From assembly GCF_947253395.1 (NCBI RefSeq), contig NZ_CAMXYY010000008.1:1-30419 (forward strand): a stretch of 30,419 bases of DNA, written 5' to 3'. A program made the position numbers and the translations under genes. Source of the stretch: an uncultured Olegusella sp. GTDB lineage: Bacteria; Actinomycetota; Coriobacteriia; Coriobacteriales; Atopobiaceae. Of the stretch, positions 23,743-30,419 are shown piece by piece (positions within the stretch are counted from its first letter, which is position 1; each line of letters starts with the position of its first letter). The notes under the pieces are model-generated. The model had not been told where the DNA came from and did not search any database. It was given only the letters and a program-made list of their open reading frames with translations.

Positions 23743-24651
23743 TTATTTTTCGGCAGGATGCAGAAACTTGTCAATCTCAGCAAGACGCGCCTGCGTCTGA
23801 CGGCGACCCTGAAGATAGAGGTCGAGCAAGGGCGCTCCATCATGTTCATTGACAGAAACTTCTACAGGCTTATCGGGAGCGATAACAAGGATTTGTCCCT
23901 CTTCCTCAAGTTGCCACAAACGCTTGCGCTGCTCGTTATAGCGGATATAACGTGTACGAAGTGCCTCAAGATAGTAGGGATAATTGTCATAAAGATGTGA
24001 ACGAAGAGCAAGGCGTTGAGATGAGGCGGCTTTTTGATACGTGCGGTCGCGGGTAAGCACGACAAGTGCTCGGTCTGCTGGTACATACCCTTCGGGAAGT
24101 GAGCCAGCTGCACTTTCAAGTCCAAGAGCCGCTTCAAAGGCAACCGAATCGCTGGTGCCGCCATCAAGATAGCGATGCCCGCCAAACTCAACCATACGAG
24201 AAACTACGGGCAATGATGCAGAAGCACGCACCGCCAAAAAATCTTCTTTGCTACGCACAGGTAGGTAGGCAGCCGTACCAAACACGACATCAGTTGCTAC
24301 TGCATAAAGCTCCAGAGGATTATCAAAAAATTCATCATAATCGCAGGGGTCGAGCTTGTTTTGGACTTCGTCGTAGATAAACTCACCGCTGGCTAAATCG
24401 CCTGTCTTGGCCAAAGACATAAAGGACATAAAGCGACGATCATCCCGAAAGGCAAGCATGATGCGCATAGTGCGCCCAATCTGGCGACTCTTTACGTTAA
24501 CAGCATTCATCGCACCAGCAGAGGTACCCCAAACACTGGCATACTCATCGCCCAGCCCTCGCTCCATCAACACATCGAGTACGCCTGCCGTAAAGATGCC
24601 TCGGTAGCCACCGCCTTCAAGCACCAAAGCGATGCGATTTTGTATGCTCAT
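23743..24651 (-). CDS. Patatin-like phospholipase
   Basis: The 302-residue protein has the full patatin signature: oxyanion-hole GGGYRG at 13-18, nucleophile Ser44 in GTSAG, and Asp163 in DGG, the Ser-Asp dyad of lipid acyl hydrolases. It has no signal peptide and resembles the cytoplasmic YjjU/RssA type group, whose substrates are poorly known. AGGAG lies about six bases before the ATG. It is likely its own unit: 35 bases separate it from the stop of the ABC cassette upstream, so read-through is possible. Confidence 0.92.
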   Translation of the reverse strand: MSIQNRIALVLEGGGYRGIFTAGVLDVLMERGLGDEYASVWGTSAGAMNAVNVKSRQIGRTMRIMLAFRDDRRFMSFMSLAKTGDLASGEFIYDEVQNKLDPCDYDEFFDNPLELYAVATDVVFGTAAYLPVRSKEDFLAVRASASLPVVSRMVEFGGHRYLDGGTSDSVAFEAALGLESAAGSLPEGYVPADRALVVLTRDRTYQKAASSQRLALRSHLYDNYPYYLEALRTRYIRYNEQRKRLWQLEEEGQILVIAPDKPVEVSVNEHDGAPLLDLYLQGRRQTQARLAEIDKFLHPAEK

Positions 24652-24686
24652 CTTGGCTCCTGTCTATCTGCTAAACAGTGTCTAGA

Positions 24687-25325
24687 TTAGTCTACCGTTG
24701 CTGAAACGTTAATGAGTTTTCTTGTAGGCATACGAGAGGCCAGAAGATAAAACTGGCGATCCTTCATCGGCGTAGCATACACGTCACTGCCAACAGCATT
24801 AGTGACATAGGGGATGTGCATGACAAGCTCAGTTCCAGGCTTGATACTAATAGTTGAATTAGCCCCCTTTTGCACTTGTGGCCATAGTGAGTCTGTTTCA
24901 AAAACATCTGGTACAAAGTACTGGTTTTGTCGTTCTGAAACCAAGACCATACTAAAAATTGATAAGCCACCTTGTCCGGGGCCTTCATTGCGTACGCGTA
25001 TCGCTACATCTACAACGCAAGGAGTGGTTCCATGAGCGCCCGGATGTGCGGGAGTAACTCCGTGCGCTTCTAGATAATCGTCATATGTCCGCACCACAGC
25101 ACTTTCCACCATAAGCGAGTAATGCTTTGTGCCTTCACCGTTTTCATTAGCCACCTCTTCAAAAGCCCCTTCAAGAGGCACCCAGGTCTTTTCTTTGTAA
25201 GATTCAACGGGGATTTGAGGGAGATGGTGATTGACCCACCAGATACGTATACCTATGAGGAGGCCGCATATAACGATAGATATAATCAAACGTTTCGCGA
25301 TACGGAAATGAAAGAGAGACATCAT
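24687..25325 (-). CDS. Membrane-anchored exposed protein, last gene of the ABC cassette
   Basis: The 212-residue protein has an N-terminal membrane segment (residues about 10-30, RLIISIVICGLLIGIRIWWV) and an outside domain of about 180 residues that looks all-beta (VVDVAIRVRNEGPG, TISIKPGTELVMHIPYVT). The pattern resembles small DUF4352/DUF5028-like exposed domains that accompany ABC-2 transporters, a resemblance of layout and not a verified match. Its ATG overlaps the ATPase stop by four bases. A GGGGAG site lies inside the ATPase end. The function is unknown. Confidence 0.75.
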   Translation of the reverse strand: MMSLFHFRIAKRLIISIVICGLLIGIRIWWVNHHLPQIPVESYKEKTWVPLEGAFEEVANENGEGTKHYSLMVESAVVRTYDDYLEAHGVTPAHPGAHGTTPCVVDVAIRVRNEGPGQGGLSIFSMVLVSERQNQYFVPDVFETDSLWPQVQKGANSTISIKPGTELVMHIPYVTNAVGSDVYATPMKDRQFYLLASRMPTRKLINVSATVD

Positions 25326-25987
25326 CGCGTCTCCCCTTTTACGTTATTAGTTTGTGCTTTGCATATTTTTCCAAAACTCATGTGGTAGCTCATATCACAT
25401 ATCGAGCTTAAAAAATTTTGATCGTGACTTGAAATAAGAATAGCCGCGCCACGCTTCTTCTCTTCTTGTAAAACATTGACAAGCATTGCCCTACCCTCTT
25501 CATCAAGAGCATTGGTTGGCTCATCTAATACAAGCAGCTCTGGATGTTCCATTATCGCTAACGCAATACCAAGACGCTGTTTCATTCCTAAAGAATACGT
25601 TTTGCAGGGTTTCTTATTATCTGGTAAAAGTCCCACGCGATTCATGGCCTGTTTAAGTTCTTCTTTAGTAACGGTATTTCGAATAGAAGCAAGCAGCTCA
25701 AGATTTTTTAAGCCAGAATAGGAATTAAGAAGAGCCGGTTCCTCTATCAAAAATCCTAGACTTTGCGGAAAGTCAATCTGTCTCCATAACTGTTTGCCGT
25801 CCACACTGACAGTCCCTGTATCAGGCCTTACAAGGCCACATACGGTACGCATCGCCATCGTTTTGCCAGAGCCATTTTCTCCCTCAAGACCCACGATGCT
25901 CCCTAGATCAACCTCGAAGTTAACGTTTGAGAGAACTTCCTCAGGGCCAATGCGTTTACTCACCTTGCATACTTCGACATAGCTCAT
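25322..25987 (-). CDS. ABC-2 exporter ATPase (LanF-like)
   Basis: The 221-residue ATPase has Walker A GENGSGKT at 36-43, a Q-loop region reading FLIEEP, Walker B LLVLDEP at 151-157 and SSHDQ as switch. The signature is YSLGMKQR (131-138) in place of LSGGQ, typical of ABC-2 ATPases related to lantibiotic-immunity LanF and BcrA. The start at 25987 follows AGGAG by seven bases; 66 open codons upstream overlap the permease gene and are left out. It follows the large permease by eight bases. Confidence 0.93.
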   Translation of the reverse strand: MSYVEVCKVSKRIGPEEVLSNVNFEVDLGSIVGLEGENGSGKTMAMRTVCGLVRPDTGTVSVDGKQLWRQIDFPQSLGFLIEEPALLNSYSGLKNLELLASIRNTVTKEELKQAMNRVGLLPDNKKPCKTYSLGMKQRLGIALAIMEHPELLVLDEPTNALDEEGRAMLVNVLQEEKKRGAAILISSHDQNFLSSICDMSYHMSFGKICKAQTNNVKGETR

Positions 25988-25995
25988 GATTACTC

Positions 25996-27672
25996 CTAAA
26001 TAATATCCAGAGTACGAATTTTTTTGGCTCCCCAAACAATTGAACATGTAGCGCAAACGGCACTCACGAGGCAAACAACAAAAAACGAGCTCAAGGACAA
26101 GTGCTGCGTAACGCGTACAAATTCTCGCGCTATCATCATGTGCTCTCCCGGCAAAAGAGGCATAGATACAAAAATCGAGATGCATAGAAGACTTGTGAGT
26201 CCTAGAAAGACTGTCTTCGCATCAAAAAAGAGTGTGAGGCACTCCTGAATAAGAGCCAGCGCACTCGATATACAGACCACTTGAATGTACAAAATAAGAC
26301 TGTTTATGAGCGGGAGGCTCGCAGCATTTCCATCAACAGAAATCAGATCTGCCAGTGCATGCGAACTCATAATCGATGAATCAGCATGAAGAGTCGCGCC
26401 GCAGCAGAAAACTGCCAACGCTGTCATGAGCCAATATGCGCCTATTTGAATGAAGATATAAGCGCAGCGAGCAAACCAATATGCTCGTCTACTTCCACAC
26501 GCAACAACAAGGTGATTTTTCCGCACATCAAGAGATGCAATAAAAACTAACGCAAGGGGTAGAAGCACTCTTATTATCCACGCAAAGGGAATTACTGGCA
26601 TCCTTGCCGTAGTTATCGCACCAAGTAACGGTTCGGGTGTTGACGAGCCCCACACCGACCAAAAGAGTAAGTCTCCAAAAGAAACTGGTCCACATTGTGG
26701 TTCGTCTGCTACCAGGCTCATAAGGTCAGCAACTTGTGCGAGAGATATGCCTATCCCAAAAAGGCATATAAGAAACAGCTGAAAACGGCCAGCTCCTAAT
26801 AAAGACTTCAGTAATAGGCCAAAGGAAACACATCTATCGTTCTTCTTGGCACCAGCAGTCCGCACAAAGACTTCCCTGCAATTTCTCGCTCTATTTTTGA
26901 TGCCGTTTCTTCTGTAAAAAATACTCCCTGCCACCCAGAAAAATAAAGCTAAAGCGCCGACCATGGAGGCGCCTTGGTAAACATCTAAACCCCCCGCATC
27001 AAAAAGTGCACACCTACTTGTCATAAGGTACGAGATGGGAGACGTTGCCTGTCCCAACATCGCTACCGCAAAAAGAATTGCTTGAAAGAGAAATACGATA
27101 AAAGAGTTAGAAATGCTACTCATAAAAAGCTGTAAGAAACCCAGTGCAATACAGCCAATGAGAAGAACGCATAGAAATGTGCAGACTTGTGCGGCTTCAA
27201 TCGAATCTCCTGCATGATTTGAATGCCACAAAGAGACTCCTGGCGCAACCGCCGATAAGGATGGTTTTCCACCCGTACCTATTGAAAAAGCGTAGGCACA
27301 GAGCACTAACACGCCTAAGGAAATGACTACGAGCATCACGACAGCGAGACAATATCCAGACCACACCGTCTGGCGTCTTTTCCCAGCAATCAATAATTTC
27401 GCCTCAAGCGGCTTGCCTATAATTTGTCCCACAAAGATTGCGGGGCTTGTCATCAACATCATAAAAAGAAACCATGTAGGATTAAAACCGCGATAATCTC
27501 CAGCAGCTATATGAAGCAAAATGTCACCCGCCTGCATAGCTACTGCCACTTCTTGCGCATCGTGAGCGAGAGATAACGAAATGATGGCACAAAGGCCCGC
27601 TATACCGATGCATATGACGACCATCCGCATACGACAAATATGCAAAATCAGTCGAGCAACCCGCATCGCCAT
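25996..27672 (-). CDS. Large ABC-2 type permease, about 12 membrane segments
   Basis: The 558-residue protein has about six hydrophobic segments in residues 15-260, a polar basic stretch near 265-290, and about six more to the end, so it looks like two ABC-2 half-permeases in one chain. It should form the channel for the adjacent ATPase. I prefer the ATG at 27672, where AGAGGAT lies about eight bases upstream and right after the neighbour's TAG; an ATG 14 codons earlier has no site and would overlap the neighbour by 31 bases. The family is not recognised beyond ABC-2. The substrate is unknown. Confidence 0.8.
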   Translation of the reverse strand: MAMRVARLILHICRMRMVVICIGIAGLCAIISLSLAHDAQEVAVAMQAGDILLHIAAGDYRGFNPTWFLFMMLMTSPAIFVGQIIGKPLEAKLLIAGKRRQTVWSGYCLAVVMLVVISLGVLVLCAYAFSIGTGGKPSLSAVAPGVSLWHSNHAGDSIEAAQVCTFLCVLLIGCIALGFLQLFMSSISNSFIVFLFQAILFAVAMLGQATSPISYLMTSRCALFDAGGLDVYQGASMVGALALFFWVAGSIFYRRNGIKNRARNCREVFVRTAGAKKNDRCVSFGLLLKSLLGAGRFQLFLICLFGIGISLAQVADLMSLVADEPQCGPVSFGDLLFWSVWGSSTPEPLLGAITTARMPVIPFAWIIRVLLPLALVFIASLDVRKNHLVVACGSRRAYWFARCAYIFIQIGAYWLMTALAVFCCGATLHADSSIMSSHALADLISVDGNAASLPLINSLILYIQVVCISSALALIQECLTLFFDAKTVFLGLTSLLCISIFVSMPLLPGEHMMIAREFVRVTQHLSLSSFFVVCLVSAVCATCSIVWGAKKIRTLDII

Positions 27673-27683
27673 CGCGATATCCT

Positions 27684-28565
27684 CTATAAATAGTCTCTTC
27701 TTATGAACACCCATAGAGAAAGTCCTATAAAAAACAATAACGCAATAAACAAGAGTATGAAAGCGGCCGCCACATGCGGCAGACTCCTAACTGCCAACGC
27801 ATGCATGACGTCCATGCCAAGCAGCGCTGAGCGCACAACATTCTTCCCGATAGCTTCGCCTACACTAAGTCGCAGTTTTCCTCCCACAAATGAAAGTACA
27901 ATCAGAAAAAGATACGAGCCGACATAAGCTTTGGAGAAACTTTCCATCGCAACTGCAACAGCAGAAACAGCTACGGCCCATAAGCCTGCAATACAACCGG
28001 CAAGACAGGTCCACAAAATGCAAAAGGCTAGAGGATGCATAAACAAAAGTGAGGAAAAGAGCGCATCTGGCCCTACTGCGTGATAAATTAAGTCACTCGC
28101 AAGCAGAGGCATTGCAGGTGCAAAACATGCACAAGTCACGAGGTTAATAAGATAGGGAACTGTGATACAGAGACTCCCCGTAACCCATGTTGCCAGCAGT
28201 TTTGCCGCTAAAGTGTATTTTCGACCCGCGCGCACGGCCGCCTGAGCCTCAAGGCCACAGATGCGCTCCTCATTCCAAGCCCATGCATAGGGAAGAGCAA
28301 CTATCAAAGGCCATACCAGAAAGAAAACTCCCGCGGCAATTTCGCTTGTCCTGATGGGAAGCCACAATGCATAACAGCCCACAGATGAGTAGCCAACATC
28401 TTCTATGTTCCAGAGCTCAAGCGCTTCGCTGAGGGTATTTGAAAAAATAACGTAACTCTGCAAGGCAGACAGCGATGCTAAGAGTACGCCCGCAGCCAAC
28501 GATCCCCAAAACCACGGATTTTTCCCTAGAGCTTTTTTAAGCTCAATGATAAAAATATTTCTCAT
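27684..28565 (-). CDS. ABC-2 type permease, six membrane segments
   Basis: The 293-residue protein begins MRNIFIIELKKALGKNPWFW, a cytoplasmic helix and first membrane entry typical of ABC-2 permeases, and has about six hydrophobic segments, ending FIGLSLWVFIRRDYL. A cytoplasmic loop RICGLEAQAAVRAGRKYTLA probably meets the ATPase. The gene lies 10 bases after the exposed-protein gene and 11 before the large permease. With the 558-residue protein it may build an asymmetric exporter. Confidence 0.82.
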   Translation of the reverse strand: MRNIFIIELKKALGKNPWFWGSLAAGVLLASLSALQSYVIFSNTLSEALELWNIEDVGYSSVGCYALWLPIRTSEIAAGVFFLVWPLIVALPYAWAWNEERICGLEAQAAVRAGRKYTLAAKLLATWVTGSLCITVPYLINLVTCACFAPAMPLLASDLIYHAVGPDALFSSLLFMHPLAFCILWTCLAGCIAGLWAVAVSAVAVAMESFSKAYVGSYLFLIVLSFVGGKLRLSVGEAIGKNVVRSALLGMDVMHALAVRSLPHVAAAFILLFIALLFFIGLSLWVFIRRDYL

Positions 28566-28575
28566 AAACAGTCAC

Positions 28576-29325
28576 TCATTTTGTATTCGCTGAACTGCTT
28601 AATTCAACTTGTACCGTATGGGCCAGGTCTCCATCGGGAGACAGATCGAGCATATGCGTTTGTTGAGTAGCATCGCCATCAATGAAGTATCCGCAACGCA
28701 CCTTTATGGTTTCTCCCGGCTCTGCCCATATATAGTTTTTTGATTTTTTTGGATCTTTTGACTGTGAAAGAGCGGGGCCTGAAAAATATGCCAGCTCACT
28801 TTTTGAACCAGATGTATTTCCCGAATTATTCAAAACATAATCAATCAGTATAGCAGGACACCCTATACTATCGATAACGTACTGCTTGCACTTTGCATCT
28901 ACATTGGTGATGCTAATTTCTACCACTAAGAGTTTTTTATCAGATTTCTTCAGATCTGATGGGATATATAGCTCATCTTCTGGAGCAAAACCCGCCTCTT
29001 GTGCGGTATCAAAGACTTGCGGTGCTGAGACTTTCATTTGCAGAGTGCCTACCCACGTAAGACTTTGCGCAAATAAATCCGTATTACTATTGGAGTCTGC
29101 TTTTCCGGTAAGACTAAATGTTTCCTCAGGCTGATATGTCTTTTTCGAAGCAGCGATGTCTTTTTGCTCTTGTTCCTCAAGCATATTTGCCTGACGTGTA
29201 AGCTCAGCCGAATGATGGTATTCCGCCACAATAAAGCCTAGAGTAACCACCGCTAGGATCCCGACAATTAAAGTGGTTATCAGGTTTTTCTTTTTGCGTT
29301 GTAATTCTCTTACTTCCTTCGACAT
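28576..29325 (-). CDS. Membrane-anchored exposed protein, first gene of the ABC cassette
   Basis: The 249-residue protein has a charged N-terminus, one membrane segment (residues about 13-32, NLITTLIVGILAVVTLGFIV), a short helical, possibly coiled-coil stalk (ELTRQANMLEEQEQKDIAAS), and an exposed domain of about 190 residues with beta patterns (KLLVVEISITNVDAK, TIKVRCGYFIDGD). It matches the 212-residue protein in plan though not clearly in sequence. A weak AGAAGG site lies before ATG 29325. It might capture or sense the transporter's substrate outside. The function is unknown. Confidence 0.75.
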   Translation of the reverse strand: MSKEVRELQRKKKNLITTLIVGILAVVTLGFIVAEYHHSAELTRQANMLEEQEQKDIAASKKTYQPEETFSLTGKADSNSNTDLFAQSLTWVGTLQMKVSAPQVFDTAQEAGFAPEDELYIPSDLKKSDKKLLVVEISITNVDAKCKQYVIDSIGCPAILIDYVLNNSGNTSGSKSELAYFSGPALSQSKDPKKSKNYIWAEPGETIKVRCGYFIDGDATQQTHMLDLSPDGDLAHTVQVELSSSANTK

Positions 29326-29753
29326 GCTCTAACCTTCTCTGAGAAGCTCCGCCCTCATAGGAGAGCAAAGGTCTCCACCTTTTGAGTATGCAGTATAGTT
29401 TGTCGCCACATGTCCACGTCTTGCTTTTATTTTTCTATGGGCCTAGCTGCGCTTTCGAACCATCAACGTACAGATTAATACGAAGCAATTGCAAATAAAA
29501 CTTTTGATCCTAAAGACTCGTGGGGACGCATGGCTACTCCTCTCTCCATCAATACAGGCTGTACTTAAGCATACGCAGAGAATTAGCCTCTTGCAACTTT
29601 TTTCACTTCTTATTCGACAAAGGTATCATTTTGCTTCATGATCGATGCACCACCAATTACGAGTCTCTAAATAAGTTATTTGCTGTATGATGTTGTCCCC
29701 TAAAGACTTTGGTACTTTGAAATTCGCATGGTGGCCCTGTGCCCCTTTTTGAC
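29326..29753. other. Intergenic region between the ABC cassette and ssrA
   Basis: No clear gene. On the minus strand TATACT (29392-29397) could be the -10 of the ABC cassette, with a leader of about 60 bases, but no good -35 is visible. A plus-strand open frame at 29479-29568 ends MATPLSINTGCT and is discussed as a finding. The rest is AT-rich with no structure I can name. Confidence 0.45.
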
Positions 29754-29801
29754 TGGTGCGCTACGGCGTGCCAGCGCTGGTATGTAACTGCATGCCAGCG
29801 G
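29754..29801. repeat. Two 24-bp imperfect tandem repeats just before ssrA
   Basis: Bases 29754-29777 and 29778-29801 match at 17 of 24 positions, both ending in TGCCAGCG. The first copy ends within the perfect palindrome CCAGCGCTGG (29771-29780). The pair lies 11 bases before the mature tmRNA 5' end, where a promoter is expected, yet no standard -35/-10 pair is clear. Confidence 0.6.
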
Positions 29802-29812
29802 CTTATTTTTTT

Positions 29813-30183
29813 GGGGGCGACTGGTTTCGACAGGGTAATTCTGAGATGGGCAGCAGGTCGTGGTCTCCTCGCCACGTAAAACAGGGGTACAGTCAAAATT
29901 GAATTGACGACAACGTTCTTTCTTTTGAGCCTTCCATGGCTCTCGCCGCTTAATTAAGCCTGGCGCGTCTATCCGGGGAACACTCCCGCCCCCGGTGTGA
30001 CGTCATCTAGGGAGATGCGCTTGCGAACGTAGTCGGTATGCCGCAAGCAAAGACTGAACCGACTGGGATACTGCGCGCTGGTCAGCGTGTGTACAGCATC
30101 CAAGATTAAATCGCTGACTGAACCTGGAGACACCTGTCAGGGAGTTGCTTTGGACCGGAGTTCGATTCTCCGCGCCTCCACCA
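29813..30183 (+). ncRNA. ssrA: Transfer-messenger RNA
   Basis: The tmRNA rescues stalled ribosomes. The 5' end GGGGGCGACTGGTTTCGACA is the conserved tmRNA start, and GGGGGCG pairs with CGCCTCC (30173-30179) to form the acceptor stem, with discriminator A and encoded CCA at 30181-30183. The T-arm reads GGAGTTCGATTCTCC. The tag frame ends at TAA 29951-29953 and reads DDNVLSFEPSMALAA from 29906. ALAA is the protease-recognised end; the exact resume codon is inferred. Length 371 is normal for a one-piece tmRNA. Confidence 0.97.
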
Positions 30184-30193
30184 TGACGTTTCA

Positions 30194-30232
30194 GGCTCCT
30201 ATCAGTGTTTCCGCTGGTAGGAGCCTTATTTT
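30194..30232 (+). terminator. ssrA terminator
   Basis: GGCTCCTA (30194-30201) pairs with TAGGAGCC (30218-30225), extended inward by a few further pairs, and is followed by TTATTTT. It lies 10 bases after the tmRNA CCA end. Confidence 0.92.
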
Positions 30233-30301
30233 ATTAAGCCATTACTATCGGGAATTACCAAACATCCGCAGGTAAATACGCGTGTTAAGCGAATATATAA
30301 C

Positions 30302-30409
30302 AGATGGTTCAAGCTTCGACTCCTCCAACCGTAGATGGTTCAAACTTCGGTATGTCCATCCATAAAACCGCAGGTCAGAATTTGTGAAAACTCGAAGAAC
30401 GAACCATCT
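30302..30409. repeat. Three-copy 17-bp repeat cluster downstream of ssrA
   Basis: AGATGGTTCAAGCTTCG (30302-30318) and AGATGGTTCAAACTTCG (30333-30349) are direct copies 31 bases apart. CGAAGAACGAACCATCT (30393-30409) is a third copy in inverse orientation with a few changes. The window ends soon after, so more copies may follow. No gene is seen in 30233-30419. Confidence 0.75.
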
Positions 30410-30419
30410 TTGCTGATTG

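Noticed and set aside
25988..26185. 66-residue N-terminal extension of the LanF-like ATPase
   Set aside because: It overlaps the permease C-terminus. The ABC domain begins normally at MSYVEVCKVS, with AGGAG in front.
29657..29896. 79-codon minus-strand ORF across the ssrA 5' end
   Set aside because: It overlaps the conserved tmRNA start, and its repeated RWHAV segment comes from the 24-bp tandem repeat.

Overview
The window looks like a chromosomal segment of a mid-GC actinobacterium of the class Coriobacteriia (Atopobium / Lancefieldella / Olsenella type). This rests on an LPXTG surface protein with Cna-B repeats, a one-piece tmRNA whose tag ends in ALAA, GTG starts on some genes, and a sialic-acid operon using a Dpp-type transporter. 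The genus is inferred and not proven by any single gene here.

Bases 1-11300 form an accessory region. It opens with the tail of an upstream gene, possibly a sensor kinase. A Fic-family protein follows, with promoter and operator-like repeats in front of it. Next, on the minus strand, is a 1870-residue wall-anchored adhesin carrying a nine-G tract just after its signal peptide. Two decayed genes resembling conjugation genes of a Tn1549-like integrative element come next. Then comes an AbiE type IV toxin-antitoxin pair with a large palindrome over its start, a gene-poor stretch, two orphan ORFs, and an array of about seven 23-bp degenerate repeats.

Bases 11300-12420 hold the core rplM-rpsI operon on the minus strand, with a promoter and a strong terminator.

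Bases 12450-23490 are one long minus-strand amino-sugar cluster. In transcription order it has a solute-binding lipoprotein, a hairpin attenuator, permease DppB-like, a fused permease-ATPase, a second ATPase, two CE7-type esterase paralogues (one lacking the catalytic serine), nanA, nanK, nanE and nagB. Together they can import sialic acid, probably deacetylate it, split it to ManNAc plus pyruvate, phosphorylate and epimerise to GlcNAc-6-P, and convert GlcN-6-P to fructose-6-P. The GlcNAc-6-P deacetylase (nagA) and a sialidase are not in this window.

Bases 23743-29325 hold a patatin-like phospholipase and a five-gene minus-strand ABC cassette: exposed membrane-anchored protein, two ABC-2 permeases, a LanF-like ATPase, and a second exposed membrane-anchored protein. 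This cassette is the best candidate for an undescribed system. The window ends with ssrA (tmRNA), its terminator, and a second repeat cluster whose spacing matches the first array.
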